Source of the DNA: Membranipora membranacea
Lineage: Eukaryota; Bryozoa; Gymnolaemata; Cheilostomatida; Membraniporidae
Assembly (NCBI GenBank): GCA_914767715.1
Contig: OU612067.1
Coordinates: 12,281,001-12,345,000, forward strand
Direction of reading: 5' to 3'
Length of the DNA stretch: 64,000 bases
The notes below the pieces were generated by a model. That model made no database searches, was not told the origin of the DNA, and was given only the letters and a program-made list of their open reading frames with translations. Shown here piece after piece: positions 11,701 through 26,700 of this stretch (position 1 is the first letter of the stretch; every line of letters starts with the position of its first letter). The position numbers and the translations under genes are program-made.

Positions 11701-14700
11701 TTGACATAATTTTGAAATATCCCAGCTCTGATATGTTTGACCAAATCTCCTTTGTTTGATATTTCAGCTGAGTCACAAACATGGCCCCAGAACGTGGCAG
11801 AGGGTAAATCAGTATCCATTCAAAACACCTCCCCCTCATCAGGTAGTTATCGGAAATGGGGAGACAAGAATAACCTAGTAGACGGATTATGGACAGCAAC
11901 ACTACAACCCGATAACGCAGCACCCACCGGATGCTCTGGATGCTTTAATAGCAACGCTTTTGCGGGTTTCTGGCAAGTCAACCTCGGAACTAAGTACTTT
12001 GTGTCTTATGTTAAGATAGTAGGGGTCACAGGTGAGATTCTGGTTGTATACATATACATATGTTTATATCAAAGGGTGAGGGAGAAAGTTCAATTAGAAA
12101 AGTGCAATTTTCATGTCCTGTTCTGGTACACCTTTAGGACCAAGGGGATTATCATTTGTAAATTTGAGAAGTTCCACGCATAACTTCAACAAAAAATATG
12201 GTCTTTGAATATCAAGTCATTCATCGATGATGACGCTATTTTTTTCATTTTTTACTGGGTAAGAGATATAGTTGAAAAAAATAATAGAAAATTACAAAAA
12301 ATTTGAGTTTCAAATATTCTTATGTAAGAATAATGTTGTTTTAACAATTACCATGACTTAATAGTAGGGTTGATCAAGAAAAATACATCTCACATTACCA
12401 GATAAGGGAAATTAAAAAAACATTTTACCTTATTACCTTATTACGTACTGATGAGCACCAATCAGCAACATGGATTAAAAGTGGAATATTTGTTTAAATT
12501 GATAGATCATGATGTTGGCTTGCTATTGAACTAAAAAATAAATGATTTGTATACTATCAGGTTTCTCTCAAGATATCACGGGAGTGAGTATTATTGTGTC
12601 TGAAAATAGTGGAGGTAATGATGAGAAGATAGATTACACAAAAGATCCAAACAACCGTGTTACACGTCATGACCTTCAGTATGTCAGATATGTACAGTAT
12701 GTGTGGCTCAAGACAACTCAGCAAACCACCGGGATGTTATTTGATGAGGTCGAGGTGTTTGCTTTCGGTAAGTTACCTGTCCTATCAATTCAATAAATCA
12801 ACAGAAAAATTAGCTGACAATATTTCATCCTGCCTGTGTGTGTTTTATTGGCATAACTTTCATTTTATGAGAAGCTGTTTCAAAACCAGCCATCGAGTAA
12901 AAAGTGCTTGATGCGCACTGACTAGCTGTCAAACCCCAATAAACTCAAATCATCTTAAACTAATTCTCAGTATATTTTGCACATTTCGAATTCCAGTTTT
13001 GGGTGGTGATAATCATTATTTGGTCAAGATAATCTGGCTTCTGGTGTCGATAGAGACAAAAATGTCTTTTTAAATATTGGTGAACACTGCCGGTGCTGTT
13101 GATTGAGACAGGAATGCAGTGCTGAGTATTTTCTTCTAACCTTGTATAATAAAACAAGTACCACCCCTATGCATCCTGTTGTGGATCTTGGAAAGTCTTT
13201 CAAACTAAAGTGTATTAGACTCGGCCTGGTTGATTTTGGCCTGGTGATTGGTATTTTCTGCTTGACCTTGGATTCTGCTGTCTTCTGGCCTATGATAATT
13301 TGAACTAATTTTGAATCAAATTCTTTGAAACCGCTTCACCTAAAGACACTTATTATCTAATTGTTTTAATAGCATTTTCCATTAAATTTCAGAAACACAG
13401 CAGTTTATCCCTCGTCAGCTTAATGCAACAGGAACCAGCGGAGCATCCATTAGATTAAGATGGCAGCGACCACAGCCAGCATCAGGAAATATAAAATACA
13501 GGGTGAGATTCTTTCTGACAAGCAAAAATCAAATGAGTGAACAAGTGATGCAACTATTTTATGGTTGCATCCATTGAAATAAATATATGAATATATATAT
13601 CAGTGGTTGCATCACCTCTTGACACATTATTTATCATCCTTACAGGCTTATTTATATGATTTATGGCTAGTACACTGCTGGGGATATGCACAAAATTTGA
13701 CTGCGCATGCTTTATATTCAACAATAATATCCATGGATTTAGCTCATGAAAAACGATTTCAGATAACAATTACTTAATAATTGTATTTCCATACATTTCC
13801 AATTTTGGATAAAACAGAAAATATTTAACCTTGTGTTACTTTCTTTTTTTCTTCACAATATGAAACATGCTGCTAATGAAAGTGACTAATTTAAATGAAA
13901 ACATAATCTAGATTTGTTACAGTACAAGTGTGGGGATAAGAACTGGTCTACCAAAGAGAGCTCTGAGTCTGAAGTATCTGCTACAGTTAATGGTTTGAGT
14001 GGTAGTAGACGCCATACCTGTTATGTAAAGGTGGAAAAATCTCCAGAAAGCCCTCTCGAAGTTATTGGACAGACCAACTGTGCAGGTAAGATCACCTGCA
14101 ACTAATCTTTATACATAATAGTTGAAATACGAATTGTCCGCACATGCACAGTTGGACGCTCAGTTAAATCTGGATTGAAAATTCCCTCCAGGTTGTTTTG
14201 TGATCAAGTGTCTGTCTAGTAATTGTCGCTCACACATGCTTATAGGGCAAATAAGTAAGACTAAAAATGGTTGCTCATGACTGGTATTTCTAGATGATGC
14301 CAGCCCGACACCAGAAAACCTTGCAGCTGTTGTTACTGGACAAAGTACATCCGACCAAAGAAAAAGATGGATATATCGTATCAGCTGGACGGTAGGAAGA
14401 TAAAAACTTATTACAATAATGATCAGATATATAAATGGAATTTGTTCTTCTCTGATGTCAGTTACAATGAAATGTTTTGGTTACCACGTGCTGTTTGCAT
14501 GTCATTTACATTGATGGATTTAGCTGCAACCATGGTTTTTCATCTACATTGCTGGAGAAAAATTTGCTGATACCGTGACTGCGAAATTATGTCGGAACGA
14601 GAAAGATCACGACAGTTCACTGCTGGCAGAGTTTATATGAGATTACTTTATAATACTGAATGCAGTTTTTCGGCAGTTTGATGATTTTATTACTGAACTA

Positions 14701-17700
14701 CACCTTGGGGCAAATGCCCCTGGCAACTGATAAATTGCAACGCCAAATTGTAACTGTCACATGTAACACCCGATCGTAACTCGCAATTGTAACTGATCCT
14801 TCAGAGCAAAAACCACTGTTCTTTATACTGACCTGTATAAATAGGTCGTAAAAATAGAAACTGGTGGGAAGATACGTCATTAGTTTGACGGCCAACCTCC
14901 GCATTTAGATGGTGATTAAATGTGCCAAAAATGGAAGTAAATGCGGAAGAGTATAACAATTAATCAAAATAGGACCATGGCAACCATGACAGTGCAGTAT
15001 ACAACGCCTAACTTCATGTAGAGTCATGCACCTAGGCGTGTCACATACGTGTATGTGACAATTATACAAAAGCCACACTGTATTTTGGATGGCTTTGCAC
15101 TAATTATTTTTTTGTAGATGCCACCAGAATATCGACTTGAGTGCTTGACAACAGTAAGTGGAAAATATCGAGTCGAGATTGATAATCAGGTCTTAGCAAA
15201 TCAACCAGCTATGAGTTACACATATATCACTGATGGGCATGTGAACCTACGTATCAGAATATGGTCACGCAACAACGTTGATCATATCTCTGATACTCCA
15301 GCCCTTCTGGAATTTGCAACACAAGCCGGTTTGCGTAAGTAAATCTATAAATCAACAATAGCTCTAACTAACATGGCACAAGCTGGTAAATCTGTCATTA
15401 TTTAATTGTCCTATTGAATGTCTATTTCAATCGTGGTTTTACATAATCACTGTCATCACATTACTGTCATTGTTGACACCTAGATAAACGCAGCAGCAGT
15501 GTACAATCCTTTAAAGTAGAATCTTTTGACAGTTTTTCTGCTGCAAATTAAATGTTTATTTGTTTCTGTTGGAACTACAGCTCCACAAACTGCACCTAGA
15601 AGTGTGACTCTGACAGCTCCTACTGACAACTGTGTGGATATATCGTACACAGAAGTTCAATACCCAAATGCTCCATTGTCTCAGATTGAATATCAGGTAG
15701 GTCTTTATTTACAGGAAAGATTTATAATTCTGAAACTGATGAAGATCGTAGCCCCAATCATCAATAAGAATTACACGAACCATTTCCTATAAAGATACAA
15801 TACAGCTCCTTTGAAACACCACATATCAAGGATTCTAGGCTATCTGTGAAGCCATTTTCCTTACAACTCTCTTTTTCTGGTCATATACCTGATAGCTTTA
15901 TATCCAACAGAATCTCTTGCTTTTTCAGGTTTTACAATTTTTTTATTTCTAAAAAACAAACGACATGATGATTTTCACCTGTATTGTCAAGCATCAAGCG
16001 ACAGCATAATATATCATGAGTGTGTTTCTAACCTCCTTGTCATACAGCCCTTTGCTGATTTTCAATTTTTTTCAGTGCAATTGTACTTCAATGAGCGCCT
16101 GGGGAGCGATTCCACAAAATGGCCGAATATGTATATACACAACATATCTACTTGTGACATGTCAGATAAGGGCAGTCAACAATGATAACAATGAGATTAG
16201 TGAGACAGCTTCAGCTTCTGTATATACAAAATGTCGAGGTGAGACTTGTTCTGAAATGTAATCTAAAGAATTTCTCTTAATTACAGTATTTTTAATGGAC
16301 AACTACGGTGTGTAAAAAAACTGACGGTTGCATGTTCATATGAAATTCATATTCAACCTTTCTCCTATTTTACAGCACCAAGTAAACCCCGCAATATGCG
16401 GTACAGAGATAATGGTTTGCAGAGAAATGGAGGTCGAGCGATGAGAAAGTACAGAATTACCTGGGAGGTATGTCAGTTATTGTTGATGAAACATTGTTTA
16501 TTTGGAAAGAAATTAAACGGATGCATACAGTTTCAAATTATTAAAATAGTTTTGTAACATAATTTCCGCAAAATAAATATTGAGAAATTGAGCCAAATTT
16601 TATTTTGCAAAGCAAAGGTTGTTCCAATACCATGTAATGAGACTGAAAATGATGTCCCTTCACAATATATGCAATTGCCAATTGGTACCTGCATGATTGT
16701 TTTCAGTATTTTTCATGTAATGAATTTTTAATGGTGTTAACAACTTAATACCTTCCCGAAATATTATGTAATGAAACTAGGAATGATGTCATGTTGCAAT
16801 ACAGTTAATTGACAAATTGGTTCCTACATCTTATGATCATTATATTTATATACTAGTTTTCAGTTGTCCAATTTTTCTTGGTAGCACAGTTGGTAGAGGC
16901 TTGTTCACTGGCACAGGAGGCCTGGGTTCAATCTCCATTAAAGGCAAAATAGTTCATGCAAGTTATGCAATTTGAAACAGTTGCATCATTGTGAGATCAC
17001 AAGGCAAATCTGAAATCAGAAATAAGATGGTGAGAATGTCAAAAATATAGTCTCTTTCAGAAACATATGATAAAATCTGGTGGTGAAGTGCGAAGTCACC
17101 ATCATTTATAGTTGGTGAGACGACGTTACTTCCTTCGACTTTTTTTTGTAGGTTCCTTCTTCAAAAAACTGTGATTTGATAAGTTCATACTCCTTCCAAG
17201 ATCCACTGAACACATGGCATTCAACAACAAACCTATTTTATGACATCTACACAGACGGAGATGTGACGGTCACAGTGAAAGTGAAAGCTGTAAACGACCC
17301 TAACAAGTCTTCTGCAGCTCAGAGTAAATCGTGGACTACAGCCTCATTCTGTGAGCTATTATATTATGTATCTAAATATACAGGCTGTTTATGTAGACCA
17401 TTGTTACCAGAGGCTCAAGAGAGGTTATGATGAGACACTGATTTATCTGAGCCAAGGTCTTGTTTTTCTTTTAGTTGTATAGAGATACGTTAAGTAGAAG
17501 TAGACACCAACTCCCATAGGCCAAGCTTTTTTAGCATGCTTGGCGAGACTGATTATTTGATGAATTTGTTTCAACTTTGTTTCAGATCCGCAAATATCAC
17601 CGGAAGGCTTTACTTTAACTGCAGACTCATCCACATGTGTAAGGATGAACTGGAGTCCACCTCTCTATCCTAATGGCGGTGTCACATCCTATAAGGTAAT

Positions 17701-20700
17701 AATTATTGTTTTCTCTAAAAACTCAGATACTTGTATACTATAAGGTTTTTCTTAAGGTGACTGCTCAGCGTCATGCTCATTACTAAACACCCAGATTTTT
17801 TTACACATCAGGCTGGTAATCTCCTAGTTGCTTAAGATATTTCTATGCCTCTTCAATTCCATTGTCACAGGGTCAACAAAATTTTTGGTGAAAACTTCTC
17901 ACTAAGAATATCAGAATATATTGACTCATACTGTAAATTTCACATAAACACACAATACATTTATATTCTTCAAATACTGATAGTACAAGTGCATTGATGG
18001 AAGCACCTCATGGCAAACAGTTCAAAGCAGCGCAAACCAAAGACAGGATTGTAATCATCTCCCCAACACAGATGTCACCTGTGATCTGAAGGCTGTGAAC
18101 AATCATGGAGATAGTGAAACATCAAGGATGACTGCAAGGACATTATGTGATAGTAAGATCATTTTTATGATTAATGTTATTCCGTCACAAAAAGGTGCTA
18201 GCGATGCTACTGGAAATCAGGTTATCTATCATAGAAATCAACTAGTTCACCAATCTTCAAATGTAAGACCTGCATTTTATCCCTGTTTGTACGTAGAGCA
18301 GATTTAAGTACAATTGAAGCATAACAGCGAAACTTTGAGGTAGATATCTAGGGCAAGGTCTCAGTAGGTTTGGCACTTCATAAATTAAAATTTGTCAGGC
18401 ATTTCAAAGATTTGAAGACTATAGGAATGCCAAATACCAAACACTCCTAACCCGCATTTCTTATAAAGATAAATACTTTATATTCATTCAGAACCATCAT
18501 CTCCTAGAAACATAATGTTTGCTGATGAAGGAACTCATGTTAGCTCAGGACGTGTTAGACGGAGATACAGAGTGAGCTGGACAGTGAGTAGAGTGTGCTG
18601 ATTTTATATTGAATGTCAAAACTGTATCATTATGTCTATAAACTCATACACATGACACAGTACTTGAATGCTTAGTTATATCATTAGTTAGGTTATTTTA
18701 GTGCTCGATATATCCGGAATATAGATAATATTTTGCGAGCAATAACTTCCCATAGGGTGGTCACAAAAAAGCCCATTTGTGTACAAATGTGGTAAGATAT
18801 GGAGGGTGTCAATAACTAGTCCCCTAACCAAATCTCATTTCTTGATCCTTAATTATTTGTTGGCAGATTTACCAGTCCTAATGTTTAGTCGATAATACAT
18901 CTTTGTTTCTTTTCAGGAACCAGAGATGATAAATTGCCAGTCTCTAAAATCTAACTACAAATATTCATTCAAAGATCCAAACGGAAACTGGCATAACACC
19001 AATAATAAGTATTACATAATCTTCACTGAAGGAAATGTTCAGGTCATAGTAGCAGTTACTGCTAAAAACAATGGAAACTTTGTGTCAGTTGAGACACAGA
19101 AAACTTATACCACAGAGGCATTTCGTAAGTAAATATTTTTTTGTTAGAGGCAAGTTTATGGAGTTTGATGTGAAAAGGCTGATTCTGAAAAATAGTTTGC
19201 ATATTTTGCAGATTTTATTGCACCAAAGAAATTAAAATTGATTTTGAATTTTGGCCTTGTCACCATGTACTTTTTCCACCAAGCTGTTTGTTAAACATAG
19301 TTGGTTTTTTCGTCATTTTAGGCCCACAGATAGCGCCTACTGCAGTACAGCTCATATCAATGACTCCACAATGCATGACTCTATCTTGGAATCAACCTCA
19401 GTTCACTAACGGACCCATTCAAATATATCAGGTAAAAATAATTTTAGAAAGTTCAAAATTTACCTATTGGTGCTCATTATATAATAGTTTGTTCTATGTC
19501 TTCATAAATTATTGAATGATGGTGAGAAAAAGTTCGAAGTTGTTCGTCAAACAAAGTTACTCTTGGTTTGAGCTCTGATTACTTTGCAATGTGAACAGTT
19601 ATTTGGTTATCACCATTAATATTGTTGGGAAGGTTATGATACCATCTTGTAATTTTTATTTTAAGTTTAATATTTTGTTCAATACTCATGAAAGAACTGA
19701 TCTGGTCATCAACATGATAAGAGAGATTTGTATCTGGTCAGGAGTTCAATATTATATTTTAGTATAAATGTACGGGACACAGTGACTGGGTTAGTGTTGA
19801 TGCTAATGGAGGAGCTCAAGATGTGACGGTATGTGAATTTGATCCTTACACTTCAGTTTCCTGTCAGATAAAAGCTCAGAACGCTATGGGTCGGAGTGAA
19901 ACTGCTTCTAGGGGCCCAGTGAGGACCCTGTGTGATTGTGAGTAGTTATTGGTTATCAATATCATCTAAGGAATTCTCTGGATCATGGCAGTACACTTTT
20001 TGACATAGATATATTTGGCACATCCCAGCTCAGGAGAATACAGCATACTAAACTATTTTTGGACATCTTGACTTGCAAAATTTATTGATTATGAAAACAG
20101 GATTCCTTCTTCTATTTCACAATAATCTATTTTATATCAAAGATCCTACCAAGCCTAAAAATGTGCAGCTAACACTGCAAGGCGAAGAAAATAATAGTGG
20201 CAGAAGAAGATTGAAATACAAAGTCAGCTGGCAGGTAATAGCAGGAATCAATTAGAACCTTCTTGCAAACAATTGAAAAATTGGAATCATTTGGTACCGT
20301 AGCAAGAGACATATATATAATAAATTTTATTATTGCCGATCAAAGTTAATGACAAATATAGACCATGACATGAATGACCTAGAGAACGGTTAAATCCAAA
20401 ATGACGTTCTGATGGCAAAGACGCGGGCTATTGAACTGAATTTAACTGCAAGATCGATTTTAAATCAAGTTCATTCCATATATTTGCCGATCATTACCAT
20501 AGCCAATTGTATGCATTGACATATGACATGCATTAATTTTTTTAGCACAGTGAGTATAAACAAGGAGTAAATTTGGTATGATAAAGTTGACAGAAGCTTG
20601 ATGACTACTCATGTTATTTTGAGTAACTCAAGAAATGAGTTACCAGAGAATGAAGTCATAGACTTTCCATTTAGTAATATTATGTTACTAGGACAATATC

Positions 20701-23700
20701 ATAACAGTTTGGACCTCATTATTTCGTGATTGATTGGTAAAAAAAGGTTTAGTGATTATTTATACCAAATTTGAGAACTAAATTGTATTATGATAATATC
20801 ATGTAGTGACGGCATATTCAATTTTTTTATTACAGGACCCTGACTTCCATTATTGTAACAGCCTCAGAAGTACAAATGCTTTTCGAATTTCATCACCCAA
20901 TTTGAATGGTTTCAAGTACAGAAATAGAAATGGCAACCATTTCTATGATTTGTATGCAGACGGAAATAGAGCTCTAGAGGCATCTGTTGAAGCATTCAAC
21001 AACAATAATAACAAATCACTGGCCGAAACGATATCTATCACAACTCAATCAATAAGTAAGTGGCTAGAGCATTTAACCCTCTAAACAGGTCACCGACAGA
21101 GTAAGTGTCTAGACCAAGCAGCCACGAAATGCGTTCTGCAAATTAATTCTTTTTCTTCTTTTTTTTTCACTCGTTAAGTTGTTGTGTTATAATCATAGAG
21201 TTAATTAGACAGGAATATATTATTACCATGAGCTTTGTGAGGTACTTAGGCACTGAGGCGCTAAGGCCCTTAATTGTGTGTGACCTTATGTCATTGTGCT
21301 GCATTAGAGTGATCTTAGGTTATTTTGATTATTTCAATTTTGCAGGGCCTCAAACGACACCAGAAGAATTTGCAATAGTAGGAAAGACATATCAATGTGT
21401 GACTCTGACATGGGAAGCACCGCAATACCCTAACGGTTATATTTCACACTACCAGGTTTGTAAAATTTGATCGTAAGGATAAATAAGTCACTTTATGAGA
21501 AGACTAGCACACACAAAATAGCAATCATAGCGTCATCAACAGTAGCAGAAGTGCCTGTCATATTTTGGAATTGCAAAAATTGATCCATCGATCAGCATTG
21601 TGAGATTTTTAGTCACAAAAAGACATCCAAAATACAAAATCCACAGCATATTATACTCTTCAAGTAAAATACATTGCAATGTTTTTATATCACAACTACC
21701 AGTTTTAGTGGGAAATCTGTTTTCTAAACCAGATTGTGACTTTATTGCATCCTGAACTGCTTTCGACCCCTTTATTCAGTTGAGCAATTCTGTTTTGCAA
21801 AGTTGAATGTTTCTCAACTGACTTTGGATTGCTATTTTAGGTTTGTGTTTATAATATTTTCACAGTATAAATGTACAGGAAATGACTCTTGGTCAAACAC
21901 AAATGGGAATACCAACATACAAGATCAATGTGGTTATGATGCATACACAGAAGTAGAATGTCAGATAAAAGCAACAAATCATATAGGAGACAGCGATGAG
22001 GCTTCCCAAAGTAAACGAACGCTGTGTACATGTAAGATGGTAGTTTCACTTCATTGCAACCAGCTTTCGGACAACATTCGCTTCGGAAATGCAGCATAGC
22101 TAATTCTGTGAACATTTCCATATAAAACTGATTCAGGTCTGTCAAGGGAATGCTTTCAATAGGAGTGATTGCTCAGGGGCTCACAAACCTTTCAACGGTC
22201 AACAAAATGGTGTGAAGACAATAAAATTAAATATATTTAAATTTTAAATCAAGCTCAGTTTAGTGTCTAGAACCAATTCACTACACATAAAAAAACATTC
22301 TCTGAATATTTTAGATTATTGGATTGATCCCTCTGGGTTAGTCACAATGACTGAATGTTATTTTGTTTGTATATACTGCCTTTAGTTCCAGTCTTGCCGA
22401 GGAACCTTACCAATTTCGTCAGTGATGACATAAACATTCTTTCAAACAGACCGAGGAGAAGTATAAAATTGAGTCTACCACTATCGGTGAGTAAAATATA
22501 CTCGAGTGATCCAAGATATTTTCTGTAGAGCTTTCAGATGTAGCTGTGATAACCTGGCTGTGATATGGACAGCGTCATAAACTTATTGTATTAATGCTTT
22601 CAATTCCTTACACCTCAGGAAATAAACCCCAAATGCAAAGAGGTGAAAGATGATGGAATATCATTCAGGGTCGTTGGAGTGGGGACAGAGGCTGGTAACA
22701 TGCAGTCTATCAGTGATTTAAACGCTGTGACAGACTATTCAGTACAAATCATGGTGAAAAATGATCATGAATACCAGGCAAACCAAACCATCACATACAC
22801 CACTGGGGAACTAGGTAAGCTCAAGCCATAGTAACCAAAGCACATAATATTTCTTATACTCTCTACTTTATATAATGGAACCTAACAGAGTGTTCTTGTT
22901 CATCAGATTTCGATTGATTGTCATAATATATAGGTCTGGTGATGGGGATGGGGGATGAGGTATATAGGACACTGCAGATGGATATGATATTATATGGATA
23001 TTCATGATGAGATAAAGAGATGTCCGAGAGAGAGAAACCTTAGTTACTTGACAACCGGAAGCTTACAAACTAAGATCAGAGTGTGCTCAATTTATTTGAG
23101 GCTATGTGTGAGAATCTTGAAACATCCTACATTTCTACTAATTTTGATGTTACAGCTCCTTATACAGGACCAAAATTGAAACTTGACTTTACCAGCTCTT
23201 GTGCCATACTAAACTTAGATACACCAGACGAACCTAATGGGAATATCACCCACTATAAGGTATGCCTAGATAGAACTCATCCCTGTGTAGTGTTGATGTA
23301 AAGGTGTTCATTAAAAAATACAAAACAACCAAACTTGGAAGGAAGTTTGATGCACAATATCTATGATTCAAATATATAATATCAGTTTATCTGGATCTCA
23401 TATACGCTATCAAAGAGAAGTCAGTGCTCCCACTCCATGAAAAACTGAACCAATTTAAATGCCTAACAATTCATGTTTCTTTTCAGTATGGTTGTTGGGA
23501 ATTTAGCAGCGTTCAAGATATAAGCAGCAGTCAAGATCTTAATAACACAGTGAATTCTTCTCACCTTTTTGAGAATGGGAACACGATGGAGATTTGTGGG
23601 TTTGGATCTGCTGTTCGTATCCAATGCAGAGCTTTCGCTGTTAACAGCATTGGCTCCAGCCCAAAAAATGAGAGCGACGGATATACAGTTGTTGCAGGTT

Positions 23701-26700
23701 GGTTATAATTACATATAAGCTAGCCTAGATGACACTTTTTGGCACCTTGGCAAAACGAAAGAGCATTGATCACTAACAACCCATTTCCATATAGGGGTAG
23801 AGAAATATTTCATATATTATTAATATCATGATGTCAATCACAAATTGCAGTGATAAGTGTGGTGCCAGAGGTTGGAACAATAAATGAGACATCTGGAACT
23901 GTAGATATCAAGATATTCCCTGTCACACCAGGGAATGATCAGGTCACAATAAGGTAAGATAGATGAGAGCCAAGGGTATTTTTGCAATGATACATGATAT
24001 CATTCAAAGTGATACTGTTAAACTTTGAAATTGTGATACACAACAAAAATTTATCCATTGTGTAAACTGGATAGCATGAAAAGGAAGCTTGCGTGCATCC
24101 AAATATTAACATTATGGTAAAAAGCAAAGTTCAAGAAAGTGGTCATATTTAAACCAACCTGGAATAAAAGTTTTGAGTAAAGATTTTCAGAAAGTTCACT
24201 AGAAAATGATAGCCCGTGGTTCTAAGTTATTATTGTACCAACAAAAAAGCATGTGGTGATTATGTATCACCAGGAGGTGGCTCAGTTGGTTGGAAAGCCG
24301 GACTTCCATCGAGCAAACATTGAAGGTTGTGGGTTCAAATTCCACTGCAGTCAATTTTTACTGGGTTAGGTTGGTCCCCAGGTGTGCACCAACCTGCCTA
24401 GAAACAGAGAGCAAACTGACAATTGCAGACAATTGAATCCAAAATCTCGCTGCCTATGCTTCAGGGTGTGGCATGTGATCAAAACCACTGATATCGATTT
24501 AAATCAACAATTTTCTATCAACCATGTTTCTAATGTGGCAACCATACTTCAAAATTGAAAAAATAGTACCAAGCAAATTGTTTTCTTATCTTTTGTCTTC
24601 AACATCGTGTGTGTGAAATTGAAATAGAAATTTTTCGATAGCTACAGCTTAATTAAATTACATTTTGTTGAATGTTATGAACCATGATAAATAAACAAAA
24701 GCTGTGCTGAGGATAAATATTGATGGCTGAAATTACTATTCATTGTCACAGTTTTAAATGATGACCTTCACTTTTGAACCTTCCTAATCTCAAATTTTGA
24801 TATTCTTTAGCCGATACATTATTGTTATGAATGACAATGGAGGTGAAGAAAGGAGTAGAAAGAAGCGGTCTCTGCCACCAGAATGCAGCATCGAGCAGTT
24901 GTACAACTCAACTCATGCTGCTGAAAACAACCAAACATGCTACGTAACAGCTGTTATTGATTCCGAAGAGGTGAAAGAAGATGGGCTGACATTCACAGTC
25001 GGAGATGGGAAGACAAGAGATGGGTACTATAACCGGCGACTGACAAAAGATCAATCATACACAGTCCACATCGGATTCGAAGGCACTATCAATGTAAGTG
25101 AAAAGCTAATAAACGCTGTCCATATTCAACTTTATTGTATTATCAAGGTATGTGTTAAAGTTGTAAAACTACCGAAACTGTTTTCCTTCAATGCGTATTG
25201 CCTTGATTCATGATAGGAGTTCCAGAACTCATTTGCATTTTTAGAATTCATTTATTGGAATCATTTATCATCCTTCTTCAGGGTACGAATACAACATTCA
25301 AGCAATTCACAGTATCACAATCATTTCAAGGTTAGTAATTATGAATAATCCTGTAATTGACAAAAATCTATTCAATACGGTGCTGCAAAGTGTTGAAATA
25401 GAATGCATTGATTGTGATGACCTTAATCATTTTGACAATTATTTCGATAAATATTTTTTCAGCAGCATTGAGATCTCATATCTAAATTTTAACAACACAA
25501 ACACAAATGTATCAAACAACATTTTGATACCTATTCTGACTTGAAGAGCTAATAAATATGTCAGTGTGTTTCAAATTACCGGCCTTCTACTCAGTTTTGA
25601 TGCAAAGCATTGATCTAGACGGCACGATAAACTTTACAGCGAGACCCAATTTTAATATAGCCTGCAATAATATCATATAACTGGCTATACCAGTACTCTA
25701 TAATGAGTTAAAATATATAACAACTTTTTTTCTAGTTACAGTAAATCGGCCTACAACAACAGCACCATCTATAGCTGCCATAGTAGCCGGAACTGTTGTT
25801 CCTGTTGTGATAACAGCCATGGTTATAGGTGCTGTGTTTATATATATCAAAAGGTAAGCAACTAACCCTATTAAAGCGGATGCAATTAATTTTCCTTGCT
25901 GCATTTTTTCAGCACATGAGCGTCTTATCTTATTTGCATTTGGCCACATGGAAAAAGGAAATATTGGGTTTGGTAGTAGCGTCCCCATTGCCTGGTCTTT
26001 TCCTTTTTCAAAAGTTGCTGTCTGACTTATCTCGAAATATTGACCTCATTGTCACCTATTGAGGCTGAGCATTAGGGCATTTTTCAGCACAGTTTTTATT
26101 GCAGCGAAGAAACAGCATTCCTCAACCCAGGCATCTCAGTTCGTGCTATAGTGTAATTTTTACATTATGAGTTTCAATTTCATTAGTCTAGTCAAGAAGC
26201 ATTCTGGTGGTTTCCAGTTGCTTGAATCATAGATCCCGAAGAAAATACTTGACAATCGCAAAATATATCAAAGATAAACAACAGAAGTTTGAAGTGATTG
26301 CTTTACGTGACATAATCAGCAGTCACAATGACCAAAAATATCAAAAATCAAATTATAGCGGTATATGTGCATCTATATAGGCTCTTCCCCTTCCAGCCTT
26401 AACAGCATTACTCGCAAAACTGCAATCCCATACAAAGCATTTTTGTTGCATTTCAGATTTAGAAACAAACCTCTTGATGATAAAGACCAACAGATTGAGT
26501 TCACACCTCTACAAAAACCTGATTTGAAGCCTAAACCCACACCAAAGCCAAATCCAAAGACAAGCTCTGATGGTAAGTTTATTTAGTTGCTGATTAACTA
26601 TCACATCTCTGCTTACTACTGAGCATGTAAAACTCCAAACAGTTAAAATCGTATACACCCAACCCTTTCAACCCAGAAATCATCTTACTCCTCAGATATA

